A stretch of DNA of 64,000 nucleotides, taken from assembly GCA_022184915.1 (NCBI GenBank), contig JAGTJU010000001.1, forward strand, positions 1 through 64,000. The letters are read 5' to 3'. The position numbers were made by a program, and so were the translations under genes. The stretch comes from Myxococcales bacterium. Lineage in GTDB: Bacteria > Myxococcota_A > Polyangia > Fen-1088. Of the stretch, positions 18,608 through 27,945 are shown one piece after another (position 1 is the first letter of the stretch; each line of letters opens with the position of its first letter). The notes under the pieces were generated by a model. The model was not told the DNA's origin. It ran no database searches and saw nothing but the letters and a program-made list of their open reading frames with translations.

Positions 18608-18997
18608 ATGCACAACGGTTTCGGATCGTTCCTCGTGAGTGAGGGGTTGGTTGGGGCGGCGCAGTTGCGGCGGGCGCTGGAACGACAGACCTGGCTTCGT
18701 GGTCTTCCGATTGGGCAGATCCTCCTGGACATGGGCGTGCTGGGCGAAGCGGACCTCAGCCGCGCGCTGAGGGCCCAGATGGAATCCGTCGACGAAGGCA
18801 CCCGGCCGCTGCCAATCGGCGAGCTTCTGGTGCACGAGGGCTTGATCTCGCGCGACGACTTGCACGTGGCGCTGCAGCGCCAGCAGGCCCTCCGTAGCAA
18901 GCACATCGGTGAGCTCATGGTCGAGATGGGCTTTCTGACCGCCGCTGCCCTCGGTGAGGCCATGCGGCGTCAGATGGACGAGCTGGCCTTCGGGTAA
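18608..18997 (+). CDS. four-repeat MshEN-like (GspE N-terminal type) protein
   Basis: 129 residues made almost entirely of four copies of a 24-residue unit at about 5-27, 34-57, 69-92 and 99-122. The unit reads G-x2-L(L/V)-x2-G-(L/V/F)-(L/I)-x4-L-x3-(L/M)-x2-Q, e.g. PIGELLVHEGLIS. This is the MshEN fold found at the N-terminus of type II/IV secretion ATPases, where pairs of units bind c-di-GMP. No ATPase follows, so it is a free-standing repeat protein. The Arg that normally starts each c-di-GMP motif is absent in these copies, so ligand binding is uncertain. It heads the chemosensory gene cluster. Confidence 0.7.
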   Translation: MHNGFGSFLVSEGLVGAAQLRRALERQTWLRGLPIGQILLDMGVLGEADLSRALRAQMESVDEGTRPLPIGELLVHEGLISRDDLHVALQRQQALRSKHIGELMVEMGFLTAAALGEAMRRQMDELAFG

Positions 18998-19150
18998 GCG
19001 CGTCCTGGACGGTCTGCGCGCCACGCTGGACGTTTGCTGCCGAGACTTGGGCTTGGTGTGCGTGTAGGCCGTGGTGCGTCTCCATGAGGCTCCGGGGCAC
19101 GCCCCAAGGCTCCAAGTGATTCGGCTATCAATTTTGGCGCCAAGGCGTCG

Positions 19151-19513
19151 ATGACTCTTGGCGTGACACCGAGCGAGACGGCTCTCGAGCCCGAGCGACC
19201 GCTGATCGACGTCGAGCCCACCGACGAGGGCGGCGTACGTTTGGGCCTGCGAGGGCGAATGACGAACGCCGAGGTGATCGCTCTTTTCGAGCGACTCACG
19301 GACCCCGAGGTGCAGCGGCGGGACGTGACCGTGGACTGCCGTGACTGCGCGTACCTGGGTGGTGCACCTCTGCAGTGCCTGGTGATGGTCAGCCGAGCGC
19401 TGTCAAAGGTGGGCCGCGTGCTGCGCCTCTGCGGCGCCAATGACGAGCTCGTGCGTGCCGCCGTGACCTTGGGTGTTGCCGACTACCTGAGCTGGGAACG
19501 GACGAACGGCTAA
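19151..19513 (+). CDS. STAS-domain protein
   Basis: 120 residues with one STAS (anti-sigma-antagonist-like) domain, about 30-115: a beta-rich start (GVRLGLRGRMTNAEVIALFE), a central VTVDCRDCAYLGGAPLQCL, and a Leu-rich C-terminal helix. The usual phosphorylatable Ser/Thr in the D-(S/T)-S-G loop is not in place (CAYLGGAPL). It lies 18 bases before cheY in the chemosensory operon, so a role as a scaffold or partner-switch in that pathway is inferred. Confidence 0.7.
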   Translation: MTLGVTPSETALEPERPLIDVEPTDEGGVRLGLRGRMTNAEVIALFERLTDPEVQRRDVTVDCRDCAYLGGAPLQCLVMVSRALSKVGRVLRLCGANDELVRAAVTLGVADYLSWERTNG

Positions 19514-19531
19514 AAAGAAGAGGCAGAGCGA

Positions 19532-19900
19532 ATGAGCAAGACGGTTCTCATCATCGACGATTCGGAGTCCATGCGCGAACTCCTCAAGCACACGCTGGTC
19601 ACGGCGGGGTACGAGGTCAGAGAGGCCTCGAATGGCGCCGATGGCATGGCCGAGGCAGTCAAAAAGAAGGTGGATCTCATCATTACCGACCTGAACATGC
19701 CGGTGATGGATGGCCTGACGGTGGCGCGGAAAGTCCGCCAGATCGCGGCCTATCGCACCACGCCCCTGCTGCTGCTCACCACCGAGACCTCCGATGCCAA
19801 AAAGCAGGCTGCGCGCGAGGCAGGCGCGTCGGGCTGGATGGTCAAGCCCTTCAGCCCGCCCGACCTGCTCAAGACCATCGCGCGAGTCATGCCTCGATGA
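19532..19900 (+). CDS. cheY: CheY-type single-domain response regulator
   Basis: 122 residues, a bare receiver domain. Acidic pocket DD (9-10), phospho-acceptor Asp53 in ITDLNMP, the Thr in LLTTET and the Lys in MVKPFS are all in place. Phosphorylated by CheA it would signal to the output (flagellar motor, pilus or other). An AAGAGGC ribosome-binding region precedes the ATG. It overlaps cheA by 4 bases (ATGA), so the two are translationally coupled. Confidence 0.94.
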   Translation: MSKTVLIIDDSESMRELLKHTLVTAGYEVREASNGADGMAEAVKKKVDLIITDLNMPVMDGLTVARKVRQIAAYRTTPLLLLTTETSDAKKQAAREAGASGWMVKPFSPPDLLKTIARVMPR

Positions 19901-21942
19901 GCCTCGAGAGCGAAACGCCCTTCGAGCGTTTTCGACGCATCTTCCTGGAAGAGTGCCAAGAACACCTGCTGGCGCTCGAGTCGGGCCTGCTCGCGCTCGA
20001 AAGCCAACCCGGGGACGACGAGTCCATCAACGCCGTGTTCCGGGCGGCGCACTCCATCAAGGGCGGCGCGCTGGCCATGGGGCTCGAGGAGATCGGGACG
20101 TTCACGCATGTGCTCGAGAGCGTGCTCGACCTCATGCGGGAGCACCAGCTCGACGCCACTGCCTCCGTCATCGATGTGCTCTTGCCCGCGAAGGACGTCG
20201 TGGCCAGCCTCGTGGCGGCAGCCTCTGCGGGCGTCGAGGCGCGCAAGGACGAAACGTATACGACGACCTTCGAACGCCTGCGGGGCTTGCTGGACACCAC
20301 CGCACCGACGCCCTCGGCTCCCGTGGCAGTTCCCGTGCTCGTCTCGGCCCCCCATGAGACACGATACCGCGTCGTGTTCTCGCCAGGTCCCGAGCTTTAC
20401 CGTCAGGGTTTGGACCCCCTGCTCGTGCTCGACGAGCTCCAGAGCTTGTGCACTTCGTATGAAGTGCGCTGCACCTTCGACGAACCGCCCGAGCTGGGCT
20501 TGGTCGACCCCGAGTGCAACTATGCAACGTGGCAGCTCGATATTGCGAGCGAACGACCTCTGAGTGAACTCGAGGATCCCTTCGCTTTTTGCGGCGGCGC
20601 TACGTTCGCGGCAGCAGAGCCGCCCGCCGGGGACGCGGCGCCGCAGGGCCTCGAAACGCGTGGGGGCTCCACCCCGTCGTCACGGCCGACCACGGCGCTT
20701 CGCACGTCACCTGAGCGCGGGTCTGAAGCGTCCACCATTCGTGTGCCCACGGCCAAGATCGATCGACTCATCGATGCCGTGGGCGAGCTCATCACCGCGA
20801 AGTCCATGCTGAAGGACATCGTGGCCAACTTCAATCCGGAGGACCTTCCGCGCCTCGAAGCCGCCGTGCGCGACCTCGAGCGGAACACCCGTGAATTGCA
20901 GGAAGGCGTGATGGGGGTGCGCATGGTGCCCGTGTCCAGCCTCTTTCAGCGCTTCCCCCGCATGGTGCGGGACCTGGCGAGCTCCCTGGGCAAACAGGTT
21001 TCGCTGCGCACATACGGAGGCGACACGGAGCTCGACAAGACCGTCATCGATCTCATCGTCGATCCCCTGACCCACCTCGTGCGCAACGCTCTCGATCATG
21101 GCGTGGAGCCCCCCGCCGAGCGTGTGGCAGCAGGCAAAAACCCGCAGGCAGAGCTTGCCCTTGGTGCCAGCCACGTCGCGGGCTCGGTGGAGATCATCGT
21201 GGAAGACGATGGCCGCGGGCTGCAGTCGTCAAGAATTCTGTCCAAGGCGATTGAGCGCGGCTTGGTGTCGCCGGGGCAACAGCTGGCCGAAGAGGACGTG
21301 CATGCGCTCATCTTTGCGCCAGGGTTTTCCACGGCCGACGGAATCACTGACGTGTCGGGACGCGGCGTGGGTATGGACGTGGTGAAACGCAATGTGGAGA
21401 CGCTCAACGGCTCCATCCGGCTCGAATCTCTGCCGGGACGAGGCACCCGCTTCGTGGTCACGCTGCCCCTGACGTTGGCGATTTTGGATGGTCTGTGTGT
21501 CACGGCAGGGGATGAGCTTTACGTGTTGCCGTTGCTCTCCGTGCTGCAGTCGTTTCGGGCCGAATCGCACCTGGCTTGGCGGGTGATGGCACGAGACGAG
21601 GTGGTGCTGTTCCAAGGCCAAACCTTGCCTTTGGTTCGCCTGGGCGCGCTTTTCGATGCTGACCCGCCGCGCGACGAGCAACACGTGGGTCTCGTGGTCG
21701 TCGTGGAGCAGGGCGGGCGCCGCTTCGCCCTCTTGGTGGACGAAGTCAGGGGCCAGATCCAGGTCGTCATGAAGAACCTCGAGACGCACTACCAGCCCGT
21801 GCCGGGCGTGATGGGCGCGACCATCCTGGGCAATGGCCGTGTGGCCCTGGTGATCGACGTGGCGGGGCTCGCAACGCTTTGCGGGATGAGCGGCCGCCGC
21901 GAGCCGGCCCGAGCGCGCCTGGGGAACCACTTCGGAGGGTGA
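19897..21942 (+). CDS. cheA: chemotaxis histidine kinase CheA
   Basis: 681 residues. P1/HPt domain about 8-110 with phospho-acceptor His52 (AAHSIKGGA); a middle domain about 145-235 (YRVVFSPGPELYRQGLDP) of the kind found in CheA proteins without a CheY-binding P2; dimerisation P3 about 285-350 (IDRLIDAVGELITAK); HATPase P4 with N-box LVRNALDHGVEPP, G1 VEDDGRGL and G2 GRGVGMDVV; C-terminal CheW-like P5 about 535-670. All catalytic motifs are intact. It passes phosphate to CheY and CheB encoded on either side. Confidence 0.95.
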   Translation: MSLESETPFERFRRIFLEECQEHLLALESGLLALESQPGDDESINAVFRAAHSIKGGALAMGLEEIGTFTHVLESVLDLMREHQLDATASVIDVLLPAKDVVASLVAAASAGVEARKDETYTTTFERLRGLLDTTAPTPSAPVAVPVLVSAPHETRYRVVFSPGPELYRQGLDPLLVLDELQSLCTSYEVRCTFDEPPELGLVDPECNYATWQLDIASERPLSELEDPFAFCGGATFAAAEPPAGDAAPQGLETRGGSTPSSRPTTALRTSPERGSEASTIRVPTAKIDRLIDAVGELITAKSMLKDIVANFNPEDLPRLEAAVRDLERNTRELQEGVMGVRMVPVSSLFQRFPRMVRDLASSLGKQVSLRTYGGDTELDKTVIDLIVDPLTHLVRNALDHGVEPPAERVAAGKNPQAELALGASHVAGSVEIIVEDDGRGLQSSRILSKAIERGLVSPGQQLAEEDVHALIFAPGFSTADGITDVSGRGVGMDVVKRNVETLNGSIRLESLPGRGTRFVVTLPLTLAILDGLCVTAGDELYVLPLLSVLQSFRAESHLAWRVMARDEVVLFQGQTLPLVRLGALFDADPPRDEQHVGLVVVVEQGGRRFALLVDEVRGQIQVVMKNLETHYQPVPGVMGATILGNGRVALVIDVAGLATLCGMSGRREPARARLGNHFGG

Positions 21943-21949
21943 GGCCTTC

Positions 21950-23005
21950 ATGGAGCGAACCCGTGTGCTCATTGTGGATGACTCTGCCCTCTTCCGGGAG
22001 ATGCTGACGGCGAGTCTGGGACGGGCGACCGACGTGGAGGTTGTGGGCACCGCGCCCGATCCTCTCGTGGCCTGGACCCAGATCAAGGCGTTGCGCCCGC
22101 ACGTACTGACTCTCGATCTCGAGATGCCCAAGATGGATGGCCTGACCTTCTTGGCCAACCTGATGGCGCATCACCCAATGCCCGTTGTGGTCGTGTCGTC
22201 GCTCACGCAGCGCGGGTGCGCTACCACGATGCGGGCGCTCGAGATGGGCGCCCTGGAGGTGGTCGAAAAACCGAAATTGGACTTGCGCACGGGCACGGTG
22301 GCCTTGGAACAAGAGCTCTTGAACAAGGTCCGCGCGGCGGCGCACTGTCGCGTCTCGGCCCTCGTGCCGAAGAAGCCTCGTCCGCGCGTCGAGAAGGTGG
22401 CCGCGGCGCGTGGTCCTCTGTTGTCACGCACCACCGAAAAGATCATCGCGGTGGGCGCCTCGACAGGGGGCACCGAGGCGCTGGCCTCGTTCTTTTCTGC
22501 TTTGCCGGCCGACGCGCCCGGCATTCTGGTGGTGCAACACATGCCGGCCCGCTTTACGAGCACCTTTGCCGAGCGGTTGAACCGGCTGTCACGCGTGCGA
22601 GTCAAGGAAGCCGTGCACGGGGATCGCGTGCTTCCTGGGCATGCGCTGGTGGCTCCGGGCAACTACCACATGAGCTTGAGGCGAAGCGGAGCGCAGTACA
22701 TCGTGGATGTCACCGACGGTCCCGCGGTTTCGGGACACCGCCCCTCGGTGGACGTGCTCTTTCACTCGTGTGCCAAGTACGCCGGCGCCAACGCGGTGGG
22801 CGTGCTGATGACAGGGATGGGGGCCGACGGCGCCGAAGGTCTTCTGGCGATGCGAAAAGCCAATGGGCATACGTTCGCTCAGGATGAGGCCACATGTGTC
22901 GTCTTCGGGATGCCGAAGGAAGCATTGAAGTGTCACGCCGTCGACCGCTGCCTGCCGTTGCACGATCTGGCGCCTGCCGCGATCGAGGCCGTGCTGGGGG
23001 CCTGA
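21950..23005 (+). CDS. cheB: chemotaxis methylesterase CheB
   Basis: 351 residues: receiver domain with Asp56 (LTLDLEMPKMDG), linker, then the methylesterase domain with the catalytic triad Ser171 (VGASTGGTEA), His197 (VVQHMPARF) and Asp293 (MGADGAEG). Spacing matches the E. coli enzyme. It demethylates or deamidates receptor glutamates when phosphorylated. Starts 7 bases after cheA. Confidence 0.95.
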   Translation: MERTRVLIVDDSALFREMLTASLGRATDVEVVGTAPDPLVAWTQIKALRPHVLTLDLEMPKMDGLTFLANLMAHHPMPVVVVSSLTQRGCATTMRALEMGALEVVEKPKLDLRTGTVALEQELLNKVRAAAHCRVSALVPKKPRPRVEKVAAARGPLLSRTTEKIIAVGASTGGTEALASFFSALPADAPGILVVQHMPARFTSTFAERLNRLSRVRVKEAVHGDRVLPGHALVAPGNYHMSLRRSGAQYIVDVTDGPAVSGHRPSVDVLFHSCAKYAGANAVGVLMTGMGADGAEGLLAMRKANGHTFAQDEATCVVFGMPKEALKCHAVDRCLPLHDLAPAAIEAVLGA

Positions 23006-23030
23006 AGCGAAATCCGCATCGGAGAGGACA

Positions 23031-23555
23031 ATGCAGCCACAACGCAGAACAGAAAAGGGAGCCGAGCCGAGAGCATCAGGGCAGATGCTCACGTTTCGTC
23101 TTGGCTCCGAGCAGTACGCCATCGACGTGCTCGGCGTGCAGGAGATCAAGGTGTACTCGCAGATCACCCGGGTGCCGAACGTGCCCTCCTTCGTCAAGGG
23201 TGTCATGAACCTGCGCGGCACCGTGATTCCGGTGATCGATCTGCGGATCAAGTTCGATCTGCCGGTGCCGCCCTATGACCGCTTCACCTTGATCATCGTG
23301 GTCAGCGTCGAAGGCAAAACGGTAGGGCTCGTGGTCGATGCAGTCAACGCGGTGGTGGCCTTCCCGCTGGAGGTCCTCTCGCCGCCTCCGGAGCTTCCTT
23401 CTCGCCCCGAGCAAACGATGGTCACGGGTGTGGCCCACGTCAAGGACGGGCTCGTCATGTGTCTCGATGTCAAGGCGCTCGTGGAAGACGCCTTCGGTAT
23501 GCCGCTTGGGCAGGGTAACCAGCTCGATTTTCAGGAGAACCGTCATGTTGAGTAA
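23031..23555 (+). CDS. cheW: chemotaxis adaptor CheW
   Basis: 174 residues with one CheW domain from about residue 18 (GQMLTFRLGSEQYAIDVLGV) containing the conserved NLRGTVIPVIDLR segment. It bridges receptors and CheA. A hydrophilic N-terminal extension of about 17 residues and a C-terminal tail after LVEDAFG are slightly longer than usual. Its end overlaps the receptor gene by 11 bases. Confidence 0.93.
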   Translation: MQPQRRTEKGAEPRASGQMLTFRLGSEQYAIDVLGVQEIKVYSQITRVPNVPSFVKGVMNLRGTVIPVIDLRIKFDLPVPPYDRFTLIIVVSVEGKTVGLVVDAVNAVVAFPLEVLSPPPELPSRPEQTMVTGVAHVKDGLVMCLDVKALVEDAFGMPLGQGNQLDFQENRHVE

Positions 23556-25317
23556 TTGGACGATCAAGATGAAGCTCTTCGCGCTTGGGGGCCTGGGCGC
23601 GGCTGTGTTGGCCGCGCTAGGCATCTACGCTGACGATACCGTGAGAGAGGTGAAGGTAGACGGCGCGAACTACGACCGCATCATCCTGCAAAAAGATCTC
23701 GTGGCGGACATTCTGCCGCCTCCCGAGTACATCATCGAATCTTACCTCGTGGCGCATCTGCTCCAAAGGAGCCAGTCGAAAGACGAGACCACCACGCTTC
23801 TCGACAAGATGGCGGCACTCAGATCCGAGTACGACACACGCCATGCCTTCTGGGACAAGGCGCTCCCGGAGGGCCCGATGCGGACGGAGTTGCTGAGGAA
23901 CTCGTACGAGCCTGCGCGCAGGTTCTTTGCCGTGGTGGAACGCCAGTTCATTCCGGCGGTTGAGCGGAAGGATCCGCAGGCGGTGGCCGCCGCCATGGGC
24001 GAGCTTGACGAGGCGTATGCTCAACACCGCGCAGCGATCGACCGGACGGTCGAGATGGCCGTCAAGGAAAGTGTTTCGATTGAGCGGGAGACCTCGGCCC
24101 TCGTGGCGTTCCGCAGCCGGACCTTGGTGGTCATCGTCATTGCGTCAGTGGCGGCCCTGGTTCTTCTGGGGTGGGCGATTGCACGCTCGATCCTGCGGCC
24201 CATCCATGCCACGGTTCAGTTGATCCAGGACGTGGCCGAAGGCGAGGGAGATCTCACCCGCCGGCTCGACGAACAGGGCCGGGACGAACTGGCAACGCTC
24301 AGCCGGTCATTCAACACCTTCGTGGAGAAGCTGCACGACATGATGATCGACATTCGCCGCTCGGCCACCGCCGTGACCAGCGCCTCGCAGCGCGTGGCGG
24401 CCAGCGCCGAACAGATCTCGAGCGGCGCCCAGGAGCAAGCCTCGAGCCTCGAGCAGACGGCGGCCAGCCTGGAAGAGATTACCGCCGCGGTCAGGCAGAA
24501 CTCGCAGAACGCGCAGCAGGCGGCGCAGCTGGCGCAGACCTCGCGCAACACGGCCGAGCAGGGCGGCCAGGATGTTCAGCAAGCCGTTGCAGCGATGCGG
24601 GAGATCAACACGGCCTCGAAGCGGATTGCCGAGATTATCACCACCATCGACGAGATCGCCTTTCAGACGAATGTGCTGGCCCTCAATGCCGCGGTGGAAG
24701 CCGCGCGCGCGGGCGAGCAGGGACGGGGCTTCGCTGTGGTCGCGGCCGAGGTGGGCAACCTTTCGCAGCGCTCGGCGGCGGCCGCGAAGGAGATCAAATC
24801 GCTCATCAACGAGGCGGTGGTGCTGGTGGATGAAGGAGGCGTTCAGGTCAACCGCTCGGGCCAGACCTTGAGCGACATCGTGACGTCGGTCAAACGTGTG
24901 ACCGACATCGTGGGCGAGATCGCAGCGGCATCCACCGAACAGGCCACCGGCGTGGAGCAGGTGAACACGGCCGTGACCCAGATGGACTCCGTGACCCAGA
25001 ACAACGCCTCCGAGACCGAGGCGCTCGCGGAGACGGCCTCGACGTTGTCGAGCCGGGCACACGACCTGCTGAGCGTGGTGAGCCGCTTTCGCCTGAGGGA
25101 GCGGGGAAGTCAGGCGGAAGACGAGGGCACGGCACCCCCCCGGCGCCACGTGGTGCCCCCGCCCGCCCGACGCCCGTTCCGGAAGGCAAGCCCATCGCGG
25201 GTGCGCCGCCCCGAGCCCGAGGCCTCGGGGGGGGCGGCAGAGATGGATCGCATCATGTCCGAGGCCGGAGGAGGCGGGGGCTCGGCCGGAGCCATGGATG
25301 GGTTCGAGGAAGTGTGA
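23545..25317 (+). CDS. methyl-accepting chemotaxis protein
   Basis: A 590-residue transmembrane receptor. TM1 about 9-28; periplasmic helical sensor about 30-190 with a 4HB-like pattern; TM2 about 195-214 (TLVVIVIASVAALVLLGWAI); HAMP about 216-268; signalling domain with hairpin tip EIAFQTNVLALNAAVEAARA and GRGFAVVAAEVGNLSQRSAAAAKEI. The C-terminal 60 residues are a Pro/Arg-rich, then Gly/acidic tail, with no CheR-tethering pentapeptide like NWETF. ATG at 23545 follows a CAGGAGAA site. Overlap with cheW suggests coupling. Confidence 0.93.
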   Translation: MLSNWTIKMKLFALGGLGAAVLAALGIYADDTVREVKVDGANYDRIILQKDLVADILPPPEYIIESYLVAHLLQRSQSKDETTTLLDKMAALRSEYDTRHAFWDKALPEGPMRTELLRNSYEPARRFFAVVERQFIPAVERKDPQAVAAAMGELDEAYAQHRAAIDRTVEMAVKESVSIERETSALVAFRSRTLVVIVIASVAALVLLGWAIARSILRPIHATVQLIQDVAEGEGDLTRRLDEQGRDELATLSRSFNTFVEKLHDMMIDIRRSATAVTSASQRVAASAEQISSGAQEQASSLEQTAASLEEITAAVRQNSQNAQQAAQLAQTSRNTAEQGGQDVQQAVAAMREINTASKRIAEIITTIDEIAFQTNVLALNAAVEAARAGEQGRGFAVVAAEVGNLSQRSAAAAKEIKSLINEAVVLVDEGGVQVNRSGQTLSDIVTSVKRVTDIVGEIAAASTEQATGVEQVNTAVTQMDSVTQNNASETEALAETASTLSSRAHDLLSVVSRFRLRERGSQAEDEGTAPPRRHVVPPPARRPFRKASPSRVRRPEPEASGGAAEMDRIMSEAGGGGGSAGAMDGFEEV

Positions 25318-25323
25318 GTCACC

Positions 25324-26769
25324 TTGGAACCTGCGTTGGATAGCGGGGCGGAGCCGCTTGGCCCTGCGTCGCCCAAGATGTCCGATCGCGCGTTCGCCGA
25401 TCTCAGCGAGGTCGTCAGGCGGATCTGTGGCATTCATCTGGCGTCGCACAAGCGGGTGCTGCTCGAGTCGCGCTTGGCGCGCCGCTTGCGCGCGCTCAGC
25501 CTTCCCAACTTCGAGGCGTACATTCAGCATCTGCGGGGTCTCTCGGCGAATGCCGACGAGTGGTCGCAGCTCACGAACGCCATCACGACCAACAAAACCG
25601 AGTTCTTCCGCGAGCCCCACCACTTCAAGGTTCTCGTCGACGACGTGCTTCGCCAGGCGTTGACCCGGCCGGGCCCGCGCACCCTGCAAGTGTGGAGTGC
25701 GGGATGCTCGACCGGCGAAGAGCCCTACACCATCGTCATGGCGCTGCACGAAGCGGGTGCTTTCGCGTCGGGGGTCGAGGTGAAAATCTACGCCACCGAC
25801 ATCGACACGGACGTGTTGCGCCGGGCCCGCGAGGGCGTGTACGACGGCGAGCGCATGAAGGGGCTCTCCCGCGAGCAGCTGCACCGGCACTTCCTGCGGG
25901 GCAAGGGCAAGAGCGAGGGGCTGTGGAAGGTCAAGGCACACCTTCAGCAATCGATCGAGTTTCGCAAGGTGAACCTCACGGCGCCTCCCTGGCACATCCC
26001 CGATGGCTTCGACGTGATCTTTTGTCGCAATGTGATGATCTACTTCGACAAGGTCACCCAGAAGCGGCTCGTGGAGGGTTTTGCCGACCACCTCAAGCCC
26101 GGCGGAACGCTGTTCGTGGGGCACTCGGAGTCACTGCAAGATCTCACGTCGCGCTTCGTTTCGATGCGCAACACCGCGTACCGGCTTGCAGGGGATGCCG
26201 GAAACCCCGTGGTGCGCGCAAAACCCGTGCTTTCCGAGCAAGTGCACCGGATCGTGGTGGGCGACGTATTTACGTCCCCTCACCCAAGTACCGTGTCGAC
26301 GCTGCTTGGCTCCTGTGTGGCGGCTTGCCTTTTCGATCCCGTGGCGAAGGTGGGCGGCATGAATCACTTCCTGGTCCCCGACGCCGGCGACGACGGACCG
26401 AATGCGCTTCGTTATGGCGTTCATGCGATGGAGCGGCTCATCAACGATCTGCTCAACCTGGGCGCCAACAAGCGGCGCCTGAAGGCCAAAGTCTTCGGGG
26501 CCTGCGAGATCCTGAAGATCGCGTCAGGCGTTCCCCAGAAGAACGCCAACTTCGTCTTCGCATTCCTGAAAAAGGAAGGCATTCCGGTGGCGGGGCAGCG
26601 CCTGGGCGGGGAGCGGCCCATGCAGGTGATGTTCAAGACCGATTCGGGACAGGCCTTCGTGCGTGTGAGGCCCGAGGCCGTCAAGCAAGTCCTGCGTCAG
26701 GAGGCGCAGGCCGTCTCCCGCTTCGAGGAGTCCATCGCCCCCAAGGGAGGCGAGATCGAGCTGTTCTGA
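25324..26769 (+). CDS. CheR-CheD fusion: receptor methyltransferase plus glutamine deamidase
   Basis: 481 residues carrying two adaptation enzymes in one chain. CheR part (about 18-290): NKTEFFRE, the SAM-binding WSAGCSTGEEPYTI and the FDVIFCRNVMIYF motif. CheD part (about 305-455): HRIVVGDVF, LLGSCVAAC with catalytic Cys331, GGMNHFLVP with catalytic His348, and QKNANFVFAFL. The Cys-His spacing of 17 equals that of Thermotoga CheD (C27/H44). Both activities look intact. The fusion would tie methylation to deamidation of receptor glutamines. Starts 6 bases after the receptor gene; last gene of the operon. Confidence 0.92.
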   Translation: MEPALDSGAEPLGPASPKMSDRAFADLSEVVRRICGIHLASHKRVLLESRLARRLRALSLPNFEAYIQHLRGLSANADEWSQLTNAITTNKTEFFREPHHFKVLVDDVLRQALTRPGPRTLQVWSAGCSTGEEPYTIVMALHEAGAFASGVEVKIYATDIDTDVLRRAREGVYDGERMKGLSREQLHRHFLRGKGKSEGLWKVKAHLQQSIEFRKVNLTAPPWHIPDGFDVIFCRNVMIYFDKVTQKRLVEGFADHLKPGGTLFVGHSESLQDLTSRFVSMRNTAYRLAGDAGNPVVRAKPVLSEQVHRIVVGDVFTSPHPSTVSTLLGSCVAACLFDPVAKVGGMNHFLVPDAGDDGPNALRYGVHAMERLINDLLNLGANKRRLKAKVFGACEILKIASGVPQKNANFVFAFLKKEGIPVAGQRLGGERPMQVMFKTDSGQAFVRVRPEAVKQVLRQEAQAVSRFEESIAPKGGEIELF

Positions 26770-26790
26770 GGCGGCGCCCGCGGCTGGCGC

Positions 26791-27945
26791 TCATCGGGTC
26801 GTGAGGCGTTCGACCTCCCGCATGACCGCTGCCGCGTCCACCTTTTTGCGGTAAGGCACCACGGGCAGCCCCGGCGGCAGTTCGGATGCGGCGCAGGCGC
26901 GATCGGCGTCGAGGCACAGCACGAGATTTTCCACACCGGTGGCACGGAGCCGCGCGAGCTTGTCCGAAAGATAGCGTTCGGTCCAAAAGCCGACGAGCTC
27001 GACGAACGCCCGCCGCTCGGGAAAGATCCGGTGCTGCAGCAAAAAATCGGGAAACACCAATGTACCGGCCGCGGCAAGAGGCTCGGGCTCGCGGATCACG
27101 TCCCAATCGGGTGCCACCACGGCCACCTCGGCAGCGAAGCGGGCCTCGAGGCGGCTGTCGAAGGCGCGCGGGGGCGCCGCGGGAAAGAGCGGGGCCGTGT
27201 GGTCGAGCGACACGTCGCAGAGCTGCCCGCGCAGCTGGGCTGAGGCCGAGAGGGAAAAGCGCGGGCACCAGGCGAGGTGGGGCACGAGGCTTGCCAGCGC
27301 GCGCCCGTAGAGCAAGGTGTGACGGAACAGCGAAAACGGCCCCGAGATCTCCACGTGGGGCTCGGAGGCGTCGGCCTTGACCACGCACATCAGGCCCTGA
27401 AGCTTTGCAATCTTAACAATGTTGCGCGTGTTGCCGAGAAGCTGGAGCTCGACCGCGGCGGCCCGCATGAGCGCCGCCTGCGCAATTGCCAGGTTCGTAC
27501 GCAGCGCCAGCTCGCGGGCCGAAGGCAGGGGGCAAGGCGCCTCGAGCCGCCGCTCCCCTGGCAGGTCGGCAAAGAGGGCCTCCTCGATGCCGGCGGCCTC
27601 GATGCCCAGGGCCTCTGCCACGTCCGCGAAGACGCGTTCGCGTGGGGCACCGGCTGCGGCTGCGGGAAATACGTGCTCCCGCAGGCGCGCGGGGGAGGGC
27701 TTGCCCAGCTTGAGCGGGCGCCAGAGCCGCAGCCACACCCGGGCCGCGGCCCGCCGCTTGAACGGAGGAGCCTCGCCGACAAGGGGCTCGGAGAGCCGCT
27801 CGGCGAGCTGACGTCGTTTGGCCCCTGAAAGCGGGCGCGTGGCCTCGATGAGGCCGCTCAGCCAGGGCTCGTCTTGCGGGCCGAGAAAATCGAAGTGGGC
27901 TCGGGTGCCCAGGATCCTAAGGGGAAGGTCGGCGTCGCGGAGCAA
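26791..27945 (-). CDS. DUF790 nuclease, Bax1-like partner of XPB helicase
   Basis: About 384 residues of the DUF790 family, which includes archaeal Bax1, a structure-specific nuclease that works with XPB helicase. The C-terminal PD-(D/E)xK-like core is seen: LVFPDFLL, FVELVGFWTERYLSDKL (Asp, Glu and Lys in place), then VENLVLCLD. The N-terminal half has the family SFSLFRHT-like segment (EISGPFSLFRHTLLYGRAL) followed by PHLAWCPRF. The start is uncertain: a TTG at 27945 behind AAAGGAG fits the family, while an ATG at 28011 would add 22 residues and overlap the helicase gene by 95 bases. It is the downstream partner of the helicase gene. Confidence 0.8.
   Translation of the reverse strand: MLRDADLPLRILGTRAHFDFLGPQDEPWLSGLIEATRPLSGAKRRQLAERLSEPLVGEAPPFKRRAAARVWLRLWRPLKLGKPSPARLREHVFPAAAAGAPRERVFADVAEALGIEAAGIEEALFADLPGERRLEAPCPLPSARELALRTNLAIAQAALMRAAAVELQLLGNTRNIVKIAKLQGLMCVVKADASEPHVEISGPFSLFRHTLLYGRALASLVPHLAWCPRFSLSASAQLRGQLCDVSLDHTAPLFPAAPPRAFDSRLEARFAAEVAVVAPDWDVIREPEPLAAAGTLVFPDFLLQHRIFPERRAFVELVGFWTERYLSDKLARLRATGVENLVLCLDADRACAASELPPGLPVVPYRKKVDAAAVMREVERLTTR

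Noticed and set aside
24307-26124. 605-residue minus-strand frame opposite the MCP and CheR-CheD genes
   Set aside because: Antisense shadow; the plus-strand genes have complete catalytic and signalling motifs.
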